From: Pararhizobium sp. A13
GTDB taxonomy: Bacteria; Pseudomonadota; Alphaproteobacteria; Rhizobiales; Rhizobiaceae
Length of the DNA: 64,000 bases
Assembly (NCBI RefSeq): GCF_040126305.1
Contig: NZ_CP149510.1
Location: 969,001 to 1,033,000 of the forward strand
Direction: 5' to 3'
Shown piece after piece: positions 28,186 through 37,039 of this stretch. Numbering within the stretch: the stretch's first letter is position 1; each line of letters begins with the position of its first letter. The notes under the pieces are model-generated. The model was not told the origin of the DNA. It saw nothing but the letters and a program-made list of their open reading frames with translations, and searched no databases. Made by a program: the position numbers and the translations under genes.

Positions 28186-29175
28186 ATGACCCTTATGAAG
28201 CATATCCTGACGCGCCGCGCCTTCACCAGCCTCGCTGGCGCAGCCGTGTTCGCGACCATGATGCCGATGACATCGTTCGCTCAGGACGTCACCATCCCGA
28301 TCATCGTCAAGGATACGACGTCCTTCTACTGGCAGATCGTTCTGGCTGGCGCCCGCGCTGCCGGCAAGGATCTCGGCGTCAATGTGCCGGAACTCGGCGC
28401 GCAGGCCGAATCCGACATCAATGGCCAGATCAGCATTCTTGAAAACGCCGTTGCCGGCTCGCCGGCCGCCGTTGTCATCTCGCCGACGGAATTCAAGGCG
28501 CTTGGCAAGCCCATCGACGAAGCTGCCAAATCCGTGCCGATTATTGGGATCGACTCGGCCGCTGATTCCAAGGCCTTCAGCTCGTTCCTGACGACGGACA
28601 ACACGCAGGGTGGCCGTATCGCCGCCGACGGCCTCGCTGCCGCAATCAAAGAAGCAACCGGAAAGGAAGAGGGCGAAATCGCCATCATCACCAACCTGCC
28701 GGGCGTCGGCTCGCTGGATCAGCGCCACAATGGCTTCATGGAACAGATCGCCGCGAAATATCCGGGCCTGAAGGTCGTCGCCGACAAATATGCCGACGGC
28801 CAGGCGACTACCGGCCTTAACATGATGACCGACCTGATCACGGCGAACCCGAACCTCGTCGGCGTCTTTGCTTCCAACCTGATCATGGCGCAGGGCGTTG
28901 GCCAGGCGATCGCTGAAAACAAGCTCGGCGACAAGATCAAGGTCATCGGCTTCGACAGCGATGAAAAGACGGTTGGCTTCCTCAAGGAAGGCGTGCTCGC
29001 CGGCCTCGTCGTCCAGGATCCCTATCGCATGGGCTACGACGGCGTCAAAACCGCGTTGGCCGTCTCCAAAGGCGAGAAGGTCGAGGCCAATGTCGATACC
29101 GGCGCCAACCTCGTGACCAAGGCCAACATGGCTGATCCGAAGATCGACGCCCTTCTGAACCCGAAGGTCAACTGA
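28186..29175 (+). CDS. Periplasmic sugar-binding protein of an ABC importer (RbsB type)
   Basis: The 329-residue protein starts with a signal peptide, MTLMKHILTRRAFTSLAGAA, followed by a hydrophobic stretch and cleavage near SFAQD. The TRRAFT motif resembles a twin-arginine signal. The mature part is a two-lobed periplasmic-binding-protein fold of the RbsB class: IPIIVKDTTSFYWQIVLAGARAAG, ISILENAVAGSPAAVVISP, IIGIDSAADSKAFSSFLTTDN and IKVIGFDSDEKTVGFLKEG. ATG 28186 follows GGAGGAG by nine bases; a TTG at 28168 was not used. It is the first gene of the importer and is followed by a strong hairpin. The ligand is inferred to be L-galactose, L-fucose or a relative. Confidence 0.9.
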   Translation: MTLMKHILTRRAFTSLAGAAVFATMMPMTSFAQDVTIPIIVKDTTSFYWQIVLAGARAAGKDLGVNVPELGAQAESDINGQISILENAVAGSPAAVVISPTEFKALGKPIDEAAKSVPIIGIDSAADSKAFSSFLTTDNTQGGRIAADGLAAAIKEATGKEEGEIAIITNLPGVGSLDQRHNGFMEQIAAKYPGLKVVADKYADGQATTGLNMMTDLITANPNLVGVFASNLIMAQGVGQAIAENKLGDKIKVIGFDSDEKTVGFLKEGVLAGLVVQDPYRMGYDGVKTALAVSKGEKVEANVDTGANLVTKANMADPKIDALLNPKVN

Positions 29176-29185
29176 TCCAAGACAG

Positions 29186-29227
29186 GGCGGCAGGACAATA
29201 CCCGTTTGGGTCAACTGTCCTGCCGCC
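29186..29227 (+). terminator. Large intercistronic hairpin after the binding-protein gene
   Basis: A perfect 12-base stem (GGCGGCAGGACA / TGTCCTGCCGCC) encloses an 18-base loop that itself contains ACCC-GTTT-GGGT. It begins 11 bases after the binding-protein stop. There is no T run, so it may act as partial attenuator or 3' RNA-stabilising element, keeping binding protein more abundant than the membrane parts. Confidence 0.6.
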
Positions 29228-29307
29228 TGCTGCACAATGCGCTCTCGACCTGCTTCAGCCCGAAACATCGGTTTGAGGCAGGTTTTTGGATAGGGAGGAA
29301 AGCCGCC

Positions 29308-30861
29308 ATGACAGGACTTTACGACGTCAGCCACCGGCACGAGGAGGGCGCGGCGACGGTTGCCAGGCATCCCGTTCCCAGGGGGCAGCCGATCCTGGAA
29401 CTGCGCGGCCTGCAGAAGAAATACGGTGCCGTCGAGGCCTTGAAGCCGGCCAGCTTGACGTTCCTGTGCGGCGAAATCCACGCCATCGTCGGCGAAAACG
29501 GTGCCGGTAAGTCGACGCTGATCAAGCTTTTGACCGGTGTTATCCGGCGAACGTCCGGCGAGGTTTTCTGGTGCGGCGAACCCGTTCAGCTTTCGAATCC
29601 GACGGAAGCGATCGCACGCGGCATCAATGCCGTCCATCAGGAAGTCGTGCTCTGCCCGCATCTGAGTGTCGCCGCCAATATGTTCCTCGGTGACGAGATG
29701 AACAAGAACGGCCTGATGCGCAAGCGGGCCATGACCGATGCGGCGCAGGCCGTGCTCAACGATCTCGGCTTCAACCTTCCGGCGGCTGCCATTCTTTCCA
29801 GCCTGACGATCGGCCAGCAGCAGCTCGTTGCTACGGCGCGCGCTGCAATGCGTGGCACGCAGTTTCTGATTTTCGACGAGCCGACCGCCTATCTGACCCG
29901 CCAGGAATCGGCGCAGCTATTCCGGCTCATTCGCCGGCTTCAGGCCGAAGGCGTGACCATCGTCTATATCAGCCATCGCATGGAAGAAGTCTTCGAACTC
30001 GCCGATCGCGTTTCGGTCCTTCGCGACGGCACTCATGTTGGCACCCGCAAGATCAGCGAGACCAACGATGCCGAGCTGATCGCGCTGATGATCAACCGCA
30101 CCATCGAACAGATCTACCACAAGGAAGCCCTGCCGATCGGCGCCACCATCGTCGAAACGCGCGGTCTTACCGGCCCCGGTTTCGAGGATGTCTCGCTGTC
30201 GGTGCGCGCGGGCGAAATCGTCGGCCTTTATGGTCTGATCGGTGCAGGTCGCAGCGAATTCGCGCTCGGGCTCTATGGCCGCCAGCCGGTGACATCGGGC
30301 GAAATTTACTGGGAAGGCAAGAAGGTCGAGATCCGCAACGAACGTCAGGCGATGGATCTCGGCATTGCGCTGGCGCCGGAAAGCCGCCGCGACCAGGGGC
30401 TCTGCCTCAATCTGCCGATCGGCCTCAACATCAACCTGCCGGTGTTCGACCGGCTGACGAGCGGTTTCACCATCAACCGTCGCCGCGAGATCGAAAACGC
30501 CGACCGGCAGATCAAGGACCTGAAGATCAAGACGCCGACGCGCCGGGTGCTGGCGTCCGCCATGTCCGGCGGCAACCAGCAAAAGATCGTCATCGGCAAG
30601 TGGCTCAGCCACGGCGCCAAGCTGTTCATTTTCGATGAGCCGACCGTTGGCGTCGACGTCGGCACCAAGGCGGAAATCTACCGATTGTTTGCCCGGCTGC
30701 TGGAGCAGGGGGCAGGCATCATCCTGATCTCGTCCTATCTGCCGGAGGTCTACGAGCTTGCCGACCGGCTGCATGTGTTCCGACAGGGAAAACTCGTGGC
30801 CAGCCACAGCTATCGCGGCGGCTCGCACGAGGACGTGCTGACCCAGGCGATCGGCGTTTGA
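29308..30861 (+). CDS. Sugar ABC importer ATPase with two nucleotide-binding domains (RbsA type)
   Basis: The 517-residue protein has two tandem ABC domains. Domain 1 has Walker A VGENGAGKSTLIK, a degenerate signature LTIGQQQL and Walker B FLIFDEPTA. Domain 2 has the degenerate Walker A LIGAGRSEFA usual for this family, signature MSGGNQQK and Walker B FIFDEPTVGVD. It energises uptake with the RbsC-type permease downstream. ATG 29308 follows GGGAGGAAAG. A longer open frame starts at 29206 but lies within the hairpin region. Spacing to the permease is 42 bases. Confidence 0.93.
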   Translation: MTGLYDVSHRHEEGAATVARHPVPRGQPILELRGLQKKYGAVEALKPASLTFLCGEIHAIVGENGAGKSTLIKLLTGVIRRTSGEVFWCGEPVQLSNPTEAIARGINAVHQEVVLCPHLSVAANMFLGDEMNKNGLMRKRAMTDAAQAVLNDLGFNLPAAAILSSLTIGQQQLVATARAAMRGTQFLIFDEPTAYLTRQESAQLFRLIRRLQAEGVTIVYISHRMEEVFELADRVSVLRDGTHVGTRKISETNDAELIALMINRTIEQIYHKEALPIGATIVETRGLTGPGFEDVSLSVRAGEIVGLYGLIGAGRSEFALGLYGRQPVTSGEIYWEGKKVEIRNERQAMDLGIALAPESRRDQGLCLNLPIGLNINLPVFDRLTSGFTINRRREIENADRQIKDLKIKTPTRRVLASAMSGGNQQKIVIGKWLSHGAKLFIFDEPTVGVDVGTKAEIYRLFARLLEQGAGIILISSYLPEVYELADRLHVFRQGKLVASHSYRGGSHEDVLTQAIGV

Positions 30862-30903
30862 GATCGTGAAAAGACCAGAAGAAAATATGCGTGGAGGAAA
30901 ATC

Positions 30904-31878
30904 ATGACCGTTGAAGCGACGACAGAAGCGGCACCAGTGCCGAAAAGGGGCATGAACATCCTGTTCGGCCTGACTTTGCTTGGCCTTCTCTTGTTCCTCT
31001 GGCTGGTTCTGGGCATCGCCACAAACAGCTTCTGGACCCCGAACAACATCAGCAACCTTTTGCGGCAGGGGGCGATGACAGCCATTCTCGCCGTCGGGCA
31101 GACCTTCGTCATCATCACCGCCGGCATCGACCTCTCCGTCGGTGCGGTGGTCGGTTTCGCCAGTGTCGCGGTCGCCTGGCTGCTCGCCGCTGGTGTGCCG
31201 CTCTGGCTGGCGATGATCATCACGCTGCTGATCGGCGTGCTGATCGGCGCGTTCCACGCTTTCGGCATCGTGCGCATGGGGCTTCCGGCGTTCATCATCA
31301 CGCTGGCGACCTTGACGTCGCTGCGCGGCATCGGCCTTCTGATCACCAACGGTTCGACGATCTCGATCAGCAACGAGGCTTTCACGAATTTCTCGCGCGC
31401 CGATTTCCTCGGCGTTCCCAGCCTGTTCTGGATGGTTATCGTCGTCGCCATCCCCGCCTATGTCTTCCTTCACTTAAGCCGTTGGGGCCGCTATCTCTTC
31501 GCCGTCGGCTCCAACAGCGAAGCGGCGCGTCTCTCCGGCGTCAACGTCAACCGGACGATCTATCTTGCCTATATCCTCTCCTCCACTTGCGCTGCCTTTG
31601 TCGGCCTGCTGCTTGCCTCGCGCATCGGCATCGGCAACGCCACCCAGGCGGAAGGCTGGGAACTGCAGGCGATCGCTTCCTCAGTCATCGGCGGTACCAG
31701 CCTGTTCGGCGCGGTCGGTTCGGTGCAGGGCCCGCTGCTGGGCGCCTTCATCCTGGCGACGATCAACAACGGCGCCAACCTTCTGAACGTCAACTCGTTC
31801 TGGCAGCGCATCATTACCGGCGCGCTGATCATCGTCATCGTCTACTTCGACCAGCTGCGCCGCCGCGGCTCGCGCTGA
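30904..31878 (+). CDS. Sugar ABC importer permease (RbsC type)
   Basis: The 324-residue protein is an integral membrane permease of the ribose/xylose/galactose family. Hydrophobic helices run throughout, beginning ILFGLTLLGLLLFLWLVLG. Family motifs include QTFVIITAGIDLSVGAVVGFASV, VRMGLPAFIITLATLTSLRGIG, RYLFAVGSNSEAARLSGVNV and the EAA-like VIGGTSLFGAVGSVQGPLLGAFI. It forms a homodimeric channel with the ATPase encoded just upstream. A 97-base gap with GC-rich sequence separates it from the zinc dehydrogenase gene. Confidence 0.93.
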   Translation: MTVEATTEAAPVPKRGMNILFGLTLLGLLLFLWLVLGIATNSFWTPNNISNLLRQGAMTAILAVGQTFVIITAGIDLSVGAVVGFASVAVAWLLAAGVPLWLAMIITLLIGVLIGAFHAFGIVRMGLPAFIITLATLTSLRGIGLLITNGSTISISNEAFTNFSRADFLGVPSLFWMVIVVAIPAYVFLHLSRWGRYLFAVGSNSEAARLSGVNVNRTIYLAYILSSTCAAFVGLLLASRIGIGNATQAEGWELQAIASSVIGGTSLFGAVGSVQGPLLGAFILATINNGANLLNVNSFWQRIITGALIIVIVYFDQLRRRGSR

Positions 31879-31975
31879 TCGTCTGCTCCCCCATCCGGCT
31901 GGTTCCGATCCGGCCGGATGCTCCTCGGAAGCCTGTTCCCAACCTGTTGCGGAAGATTACAAGGAACTGCCTGCC

Positions 31976-32995
31976 ATGAAAGCGGCGATCTGCCTGGAGC
32001 CCGGGCGCCTCGACATCATTGACCGACCGGTATTGCCGGTGCCGCCGAAGGGCTGGGCACGGCTTGCAGTCAGCCATGTCGGCATTTGCGGAACCGATTA
32101 TCATATCTTCGAAGGCAAGCATCCCTACCTCGAATATCCCCGCGTCATGGGTCACGAGATCTCTGCGCGAGTGATCGAATCCGGGCAAGGAGTTTCGCTG
32201 GAACCGGGAACCCCTGTTATCGTCAATCCCTATCTTTCCTGCGGAACCTGTGTCGCCTGCCGCAAGAACAAGCCGAATTGCTGCACGGCGATCAAGGTTC
32301 TCGGCGTGCACACCGACGGTGCCTTCTGCGAAGAGATCCTGGTGCCGCAGGGCAATCTTTATCCGGCTGGCGACCTGTCGTTGGAGGCGGCGGCGACCGT
32401 CGAGTTTTTGGCGATCGGCGCCCATGCCGTGCGCCGTTCGCTCGCTCCGGCCGGATCGCGGGCGCTGGTCATCGGGGCCGGACCCATCGGCCTTGGCACT
32501 GCATTGTTTTCGCGTATCGCCGGCCATGAGGTAACGCTGCTCGATGCGAGCGTTGAGCGGCTGGACATGGCAGCGGATCGGCTTGGATTTACGCACGGCA
32601 TTCGTGCTGGTGACGGCGCCTTGGATGCGGTGCTGGCGGTGACAGGCGGTGATGGCTTCGATGTTGTCTTTGACGCCACCGGCTTCGGCGGTTCGATGGA
32701 AAAGTCCTTCGCCTTCGTCGCCCATGGCGGCTGCCTGGTCTTCGTCAGCGTCGTCAAAGACGACATCCGGTTCTCGGATCCGGAGTTCCACAAGCGCGAA
32801 ATGATGCTGGTCGGCAGCCGCAATGCGACGCGCCAGGACTTCGAGCATGTCGCCGCCTCGATCCGCGCCGGTCGTGTGCCGGTCGAAGCGCTGATCACGC
32901 ATCGCACGACGCTAAATGATGTGGTGAATGACCTGCCGCGCTGGGCACATGAGAAGGCAGGATTGATCAAAGCCGTGGTGCAGGTGTCGCCATGA
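31976..32995 (+). CDS. Zinc-dependent alcohol dehydrogenase, L-galactonate 5-dehydrogenase-like
   Basis: The 339-residue protein is a medium-chain dehydrogenase. Catalytic zinc ligands appear in VGICGTDYH and RVMGHEISA. The structural zinc lobe is CGTCVACRKNKPNCC (about residues 89-103). The NAD-binding loop is LVIGAGPIGLG (about residue 163). Its closest recognisable family is the LgoD (YjjN)/sorbitol/threonine dehydrogenase group. LgoD oxidises L-galactonate to D-tagaturonate, and with UxaB-like and UxaA-like enzymes in the same cluster this is the preferred role, but sequence alone does not fix the substrate. The stop overlaps the lactonase start (ATGA). Confidence 0.85.
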   Translation: MKAAICLEPGRLDIIDRPVLPVPPKGWARLAVSHVGICGTDYHIFEGKHPYLEYPRVMGHEISARVIESGQGVSLEPGTPVIVNPYLSCGTCVACRKNKPNCCTAIKVLGVHTDGAFCEEILVPQGNLYPAGDLSLEAAATVEFLAIGAHAVRRSLAPAGSRALVIGAGPIGLGTALFSRIAGHEVTLLDASVERLDMAADRLGFTHGIRAGDGALDAVLAVTGGDGFDVVFDATGFGGSMEKSFAFVAHGGCLVFVSVVKDDIRFSDPEFHKREMMLVGSRNATRQDFEHVAASIRAGRVPVEALITHRTTLNDVVNDLPRWAHEKAGLIKAVVQVSP

Positions 32996-33855
32996 CGCGT
33001 ATCGACGCGCATCAACACTATTGGACGCTGGGCCTAGGCCACAACGACTGGCCGCCGCCGGAGCTTGCGCCGATTTACCGGGATTTCACGCCGGATGATC
33101 TGATGCCGCATCTGGCGGCAGCGGGCATCACCAAAACCGTGCTCGTCCAGGCGGCACCCAACCTGGCGGAGACCGAGTTCCTGCTTGAATTGGCGCAGTG
33201 TGAAGAAACCGTCGCCGCCGTCGTTGGGTGGGTGGACGTGTGGTCGCCAACGGCGCGTTCCGATCTGGAGCGGTTCAAGCTCCATCCGAAGTTCCGGGGA
33301 ATCCGTCCGATGCTGCAGGGCATCGAGGATGCGTTTTGTATTCTTCAGCCCGAGGCGATCCGCACGCTCGAGATGCTGCCGGACCTTGGCTTGCGCTTCG
33401 ATGCGCTTGTCCAACCGCGCCACCTGCCGGTGATATCGGCGCTCGCTGACCGCTTGCCCTCCCTGCCGATCGTTGTTGATCACGGAGCAAAACCGTTCAT
33501 TGGCAAAGGAATCCTCGAGCCCTGGCGCGCTGACATGGCAGCGCTCGCCCGGCGGCCGAATGTCTGCGTCAAGCTCTCCGGACTGGTGACCGAAGCGGGG
33601 AGCGGTTGGACGGTCGACGAGCTGAAACCCTATGCAGGCTATCTGATCGAGATTTTCGGACCGCAGCGCGTCATGTTCGGCAGCGACTGGCCGGTTGTTA
33701 ATCTCGATGCAAGCTATGAGCAGTGGTGGCTGGCTGCAAACGAACTGCTGCGGAACCTCGACGAAAGCGCGCGCCAGGCTGTTTTCCGCACGAGCGCGGC
33801 GCGCTTCTACGGGATTGATCTTGAAGGGCAGGTTCGGGCAAGCGGCTTTACCTAG
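32992..33855 (+). CDS. COG3618 amidohydrolase, L-fucono/L-galactono-lactonase type
   Basis: The 287-residue protein is an amidohydrolase-superfamily TIM barrel. It begins RIDAHQHYW, with the paired histidines, and has FRGIRPMLQG, LPIVVDHGAKP and the C-terminal FGSDWPVVNL carrying the catalytic aspartate. COG3618 contains L-fucono-1,5-lactonase and L-rhamnono-lactonase, some of which also open L-galactono-lactone. It would hydrolyse the lactone made by the aldo/keto reductase. The ATG overlaps the zinc dehydrogenase stop, so the two are coupled. It is the last gene of the cluster; a 185-base gap without recognised signals leads to phaZ. Confidence 0.88.
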   Translation: MTRIDAHQHYWTLGLGHNDWPPPELAPIYRDFTPDDLMPHLAAAGITKTVLVQAAPNLAETEFLLELAQCEETVAAVVGWVDVWSPTARSDLERFKLHPKFRGIRPMLQGIEDAFCILQPEAIRTLEMLPDLGLRFDALVQPRHLPVISALADRLPSLPIVVDHGAKPFIGKGILEPWRADMAALARRPNVCVKLSGLVTEAGSGWTVDELKPYAGYLIEIFGPQRVMFGSDWPVVNLDASYEQWWLAANELLRNLDESARQAVFRTSAARFYGIDLEGQVRASGFT

Positions 33856-34040
33856 TATCAAGCCATCCATGACACGGTTAGGGCTTGCCCTGCCGGGAGG
33901 GAGGCATATTTGTTGCGTCGCACAAGAAAAGTGCTACTGTTTGCCTCGCTTGCGGACACGCGGACACAAAGAACAGAATGCAAGGTTGCGTCCGGTTGGG
34001 AGCGGCGTTGTCGTCTACGGTAACAAGGAGAACGCTTCCG

Positions 34041-35317
34041 ATGTTTTACCAGCTTTATGAGCTCAATCATGCGATGATGGCTCCTTGGCGCGCCGCGGCG
34101 GATGCCATGCGGCTGGCCTACGCCAATCCGCTCAATCCCATTGCCCACACCTATTTCGGCCGCATGGCCGCCGCTGGCCTCGAAGTTTTCGAGCGCACGA
34201 CCCGTCGCTACGGCAAGCCGGAATTTGGTCTGCCGGAAACGATCGTCGATGGAACGTCTGTTGCCGTCAATGAGCGCATCGTCTGGCGCGAGCCCTTCTG
34301 CAACCTCATCCATTTCGAACGTGCAGTACCGAAAACCAGGACGGCCGATCCCAGGGTGCTGATCGTCGCGCCGATGTCCGGACACTATGCGACGCTGCTG
34401 CGTGGCACTGTCGAAGCGCTGTTGCCGCAATCGGATGTCTATATCACCGACTGGATCGATGCCCGTATGGTGCCGCTGACCGAGGGCACCTTCGACCTCG
34501 ATGACTACATCGATTACGTCATCCAGATGCTGCATTTCCTCGGACCCGACACCCATGTGATCGCCGTCTGCCAGCCGGCGGTTCCGGTACTCGCCGCCGT
34601 GGCGCTGATGGAAGCGAATGACGATCCGCTGTCGCCGTCCTCGATGACGCTGATGGGCGGCCCGATCGACACGCGCATCAACCCGACCTCGGTCAACCAG
34701 CTCGCCGAAGACAAGCCGATCAAATGGTTCCGTGACAATGTCATCATGCCGGTGCCGTTCCCGCAGCCGGCTTCATGCGTCCGGTTTATCCCGGCTTCCT
34801 GCAGCTTTCCGGCTTCATGTCGATGAATCTTGACCGCCACCTGACCGCGACGAAGGAGTTCTTCGCACACCTTGTTAAGAATGACGGCGACGCCGCCGAA
34901 AAGCACCGCGACTTCTACGATGAATATATGGCCGTCATGGATCTGACGGCGGAGTTCTACCTCCAGACGGTCGAGACCGTCTTCATACGCCATGCCCTTC
35001 CGAAGGGCGAGATGATGCATCGCGACCGCCGCGTCGACACGACCGCGATCCGCAAGGTCGCACTGCTCACGGTCGAGGGCGAGAACGACGATATCTCCGG
35101 CGTCGGCCAGACGAAGGCGGCGCAGACGATCTGCACGAATATCCCCGAGAACATGCGCATGCACCACATGCAGCCGGATGTCGGCCACTACGGCGTCTTC
35201 AACGGATCGCGGTTCCGTCGCGAGATTGCGCCGCGCATCACCGCGTTCCAGCGTGAGCATGCCCGCCGCGCCAAGCCGCCGGTGCCGCGGGTAATCAAGG
35301 GCGGAAAGACGGCCTGA
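34041..35317 (+). pseudogene. phaZ: Intracellular polyhydroxybutyrate depolymerase PhaZ, broken by a one-base frameshift
   Basis: PhaZ degrades stored polyhydroxyalkanoate granules. The ATG at 34041 follows AAGGAG at 34025-34030. The first frame gives MFYQLYELNHAMMAPWR, VLIVAPMSGHYATLL and the lipase-like box AVCQPAVPV with the catalytic cysteine, then runs out after PVPFPQP and stops at 34826. A second frame, starting before 34775, continues MRPVYPGFLQLSGFMSMNLDRH and ends with VEGENDDISG and the HYGVFNGSR histidine region. Restoring one C/G near 34767-34770 gives a 425-residue PhaZ of normal length. It may be a sequence error or a real loss of PHB mobilisation. Confidence 0.9.
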
Positions 35318-35460
35318 TCCGGCTTATATCGATTTCATCGGTCGATATCAGGGGTTTGCTGGAATCTGCGAAGGTTTGTCTTGCAGAGCGGCAGACCCCT
35401 TCCCATCTCGTTATAAGCGGGCCCGAAGGAGAGGCCCACTTTTAGCGAGGACTTCTGAAC

Positions 35461-35892
35461 ATGAACCAATCTGCATTGATCCGTCCGGACTGGACGCCAG
35501 CGACCATTGCCATGATGGTGCTCGGTTTCGTGGTTTTCTGGCCGCTTGGTCTTGCCATGCTTGCCTATATCCTGTTCGGCGAAAGGCTGAAATCCTTCAA
35601 GAAGGACGCCAATTCGACCGTCGACGGCGTCTTTTCGTCGTTCAAGCGTGGCGGGGGCCGCGGCTTCTGCGGTCCGCAATTCCGCACCGGAAACGTCGCC
35701 TTTGACGATTGGCGCGAAGCAGAGCTTGCCCGCCTCGACGAGGAACGCCGCAAGCTCGATGAAATGCGCCAACAGTTCGACGACTATGTTCGCGAGCTGC
35801 GCCGCGCCAAGGACCAGGAAGAATTCGACCGCTTCATGCGCGAACGCAATTCCGGCGGTTCCGGCTCGGTGCCGGGCTTTCCCGGCCGTTGA
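35461..35892 (+). CDS. DUF2852 membrane protein
   Basis: The 143-residue protein has one N-terminal membrane segment (IAMMVLGFVVFWPLGLAMLAYILFG, about residues 15-40). A glycine-rich linker follows, then a charged predicted coiled coil (ELARLDEERRKLDEMRQQFDDYVRELRRAKDQEEFDRFMRER). This matches DUF2852, a family of unknown function common in Rhizobiales. The tail is rich in G and P. It is monocistronic, with its own terminator. In the 143-base gap before it, a short GGGCC/GGCCC hairpin precedes the start; no promoter was recognised. Confidence 0.85.
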   Translation: MNQSALIRPDWTPATIAMMVLGFVVFWPLGLAMLAYILFGERLKSFKKDANSTVDGVFSSFKRGGGRGFCGPQFRTGNVAFDDWREAELARLDEERRKLDEMRQQFDDYVRELRRAKDQEEFDRFMRERNSGGSGSVPGFPGR

Positions 35893-35914
35893 TCGCAGCG
35901 GTGAGATAAACGAC

Positions 35915-35951
35915 AAAACCGGCGTCCTACCAGATGCCGGTTTTTCTTTTT
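35915..35951 (+). terminator. Rho-independent terminator after the DUF2852 gene
   Basis: A 9-base stem (AAAACCGGC / GCCGGTTTT) with a 12-base loop is followed by TCTTTTT. It starts 23 bases after the stop codon. Confidence 0.85.
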
Positions 35952-36015
35952 GATAGGGATCCGCGCCGCCAATGCGAATCATGCGTCCTTCAAACGAATC
36001 GGTTATCACATCTTC

Positions 36016-36774
36016 ATGTTCTCTTTGCTTCGCAAGTCACGCCAAGCCAAGCTCCCGCCACCCCCAGTGCAGCGGACGATAGACGTTGCCGGCAAGGCGA
36101 TGCCGCTGACCATCCGTCAGAATGCCCGCGCCACGCGGATGACGCTGCGGATCGAGCCCGGCGGCCGGGCGTTGAAGATGACGATCCCGGCCGGACTGCC
36201 GGAGCGTGAAATCAATGCCTTTCTCGACCGGCACCAAGGCTGGCTGATGACCAAACTCGCGCGGTTTTCCGGCGAAAGCGTTCTGGAAGAGGGCGGCACC
36301 ATCCTGCTACGCGGCGTTGCCCACCGGATCGAGCGCACCGGTAAGCTGCGTGGTCTGACCGAAGCCGTCATCATCGACGACGAGCCTGTGCTCCGCGTGA
36401 GCGGAGCCGAAGAGCATCTGCGGCGCCGGATCGCCGATTTCCTGAAGAAGGAGGCGCGGAAAGACCTGGAACATCTTGTGGCGATCTATGCCCGGATGGT
36501 CGGCCGAAAGGTCAAGTCGTTGAGCTTCAAGGATACGCGCAGCCGCTGGGGCTCCTGCGCCGCCGATGGGAGCTTGAGCTTCTCCTGGCGCATCGTCATG
36601 GCGCCGCCGAAAGTGATCGACTATTTGGCGGCGCACGAGGTGGCGCATTTGCGCGAGATGAACCACGGACCGGATTTCTGGGATCTCTGCGAGGAGCTTT
36701 GCCCGGCCATGGACGATGCCAAGCGCTGGTTGAAGCGCAACGGCACGATGCTGCACGCGATCGATTTCGATTGA
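36016..36774 (+). CDS. YgjP/DUF45-type zinc metallohydrolase
   Basis: The 252-residue protein carries the M48-like metal motif AAHEVAHLREMNHGPDFW (about residues 209-226) with two histidines and the glutamate, plus a third histidine in NHGPDFW. The upstream blocks YARMVGRKVKSLSFKD and RWGSCAADGSLSFSWRIVMAP define the YgjP/DUF45 family. No signal peptide is visible, so it is probably cytosolic. ATG 36016 (MFSLLRKSRQ) is chosen; the frame is open to 35950, which overlaps the previous terminator. Function in vivo is unknown. It converges with the next gene. Confidence 0.88.
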   Translation: MFSLLRKSRQAKLPPPPVQRTIDVAGKAMPLTIRQNARATRMTLRIEPGGRALKMTIPAGLPEREINAFLDRHQGWLMTKLARFSGESVLEEGGTILLRGVAHRIERTGKLRGLTEAVIIDDEPVLRVSGAEEHLRRRIADFLKKEARKDLEHLVAIYARMVGRKVKSLSFKDTRSRWGSCAADGSLSFSWRIVMAPPKVIDYLAAHEVAHLREMNHGPDFWDLCEELCPAMDDAKRWLKRNGTMLHAIDFD

Positions 36775-36782
36775 TCCGACGC

Positions 36783-36983
36783 TCAGCGCCGATACTGGTT
36801 CCCCAAGGCTTCCCTGATCTTTTCGTCCGTCTTGTACTGGCTGAGCGCATAGACCGACCAGATCGCAGCCGGAACCCAGCCGATCAGCGTGATCTGCAAA
36901 ATCAGGCAGATGATCCCCGCGATCGGCCGGCCAATGGTGAAAAATTGAAGCCAGGGCAGGATAAGGGCAAGCAGAAGGCGCAT
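36783..36983 (-). CDS. YqaE/Pmp3-like small membrane protein
   Basis: The 66-residue protein has two hydrophobic segments, MRLLLALILPWLQFFTIGRP and AGIICLILQITLIGWVPAAIWSVYAL. It ends with a charged tail (KTDEKIREALGNQYRR). This architecture fits the YqaE/Pmp3 proteolipid family, linked to membrane potential and salt stress in yeast and plants. The ATG at 36983 follows GGAG. The surrounding open frame extends upstream to 37295 without conservation, so only this portion is called. Confidence 0.75.
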   Translation of the reverse strand: MRLLLALILPWLQFFTIGRPIAGIICLILQITLIGWVPAAIWSVYALSQYKTDEKIREALGNQYRR

Positions 36984-37039
36984 GGGGTTCTCCGAGCTAT
37001 TTGCCTCGATATAGGAGGCCATAATGGCGGTGCAACGGT

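Noticed and set aside
29917..31473. 518-codon open frame on the minus strand
   Set aside because: It is antisense to the ABC ATPase and permease genes; its composition is rich in D, R and Q as usual for shadow frames.
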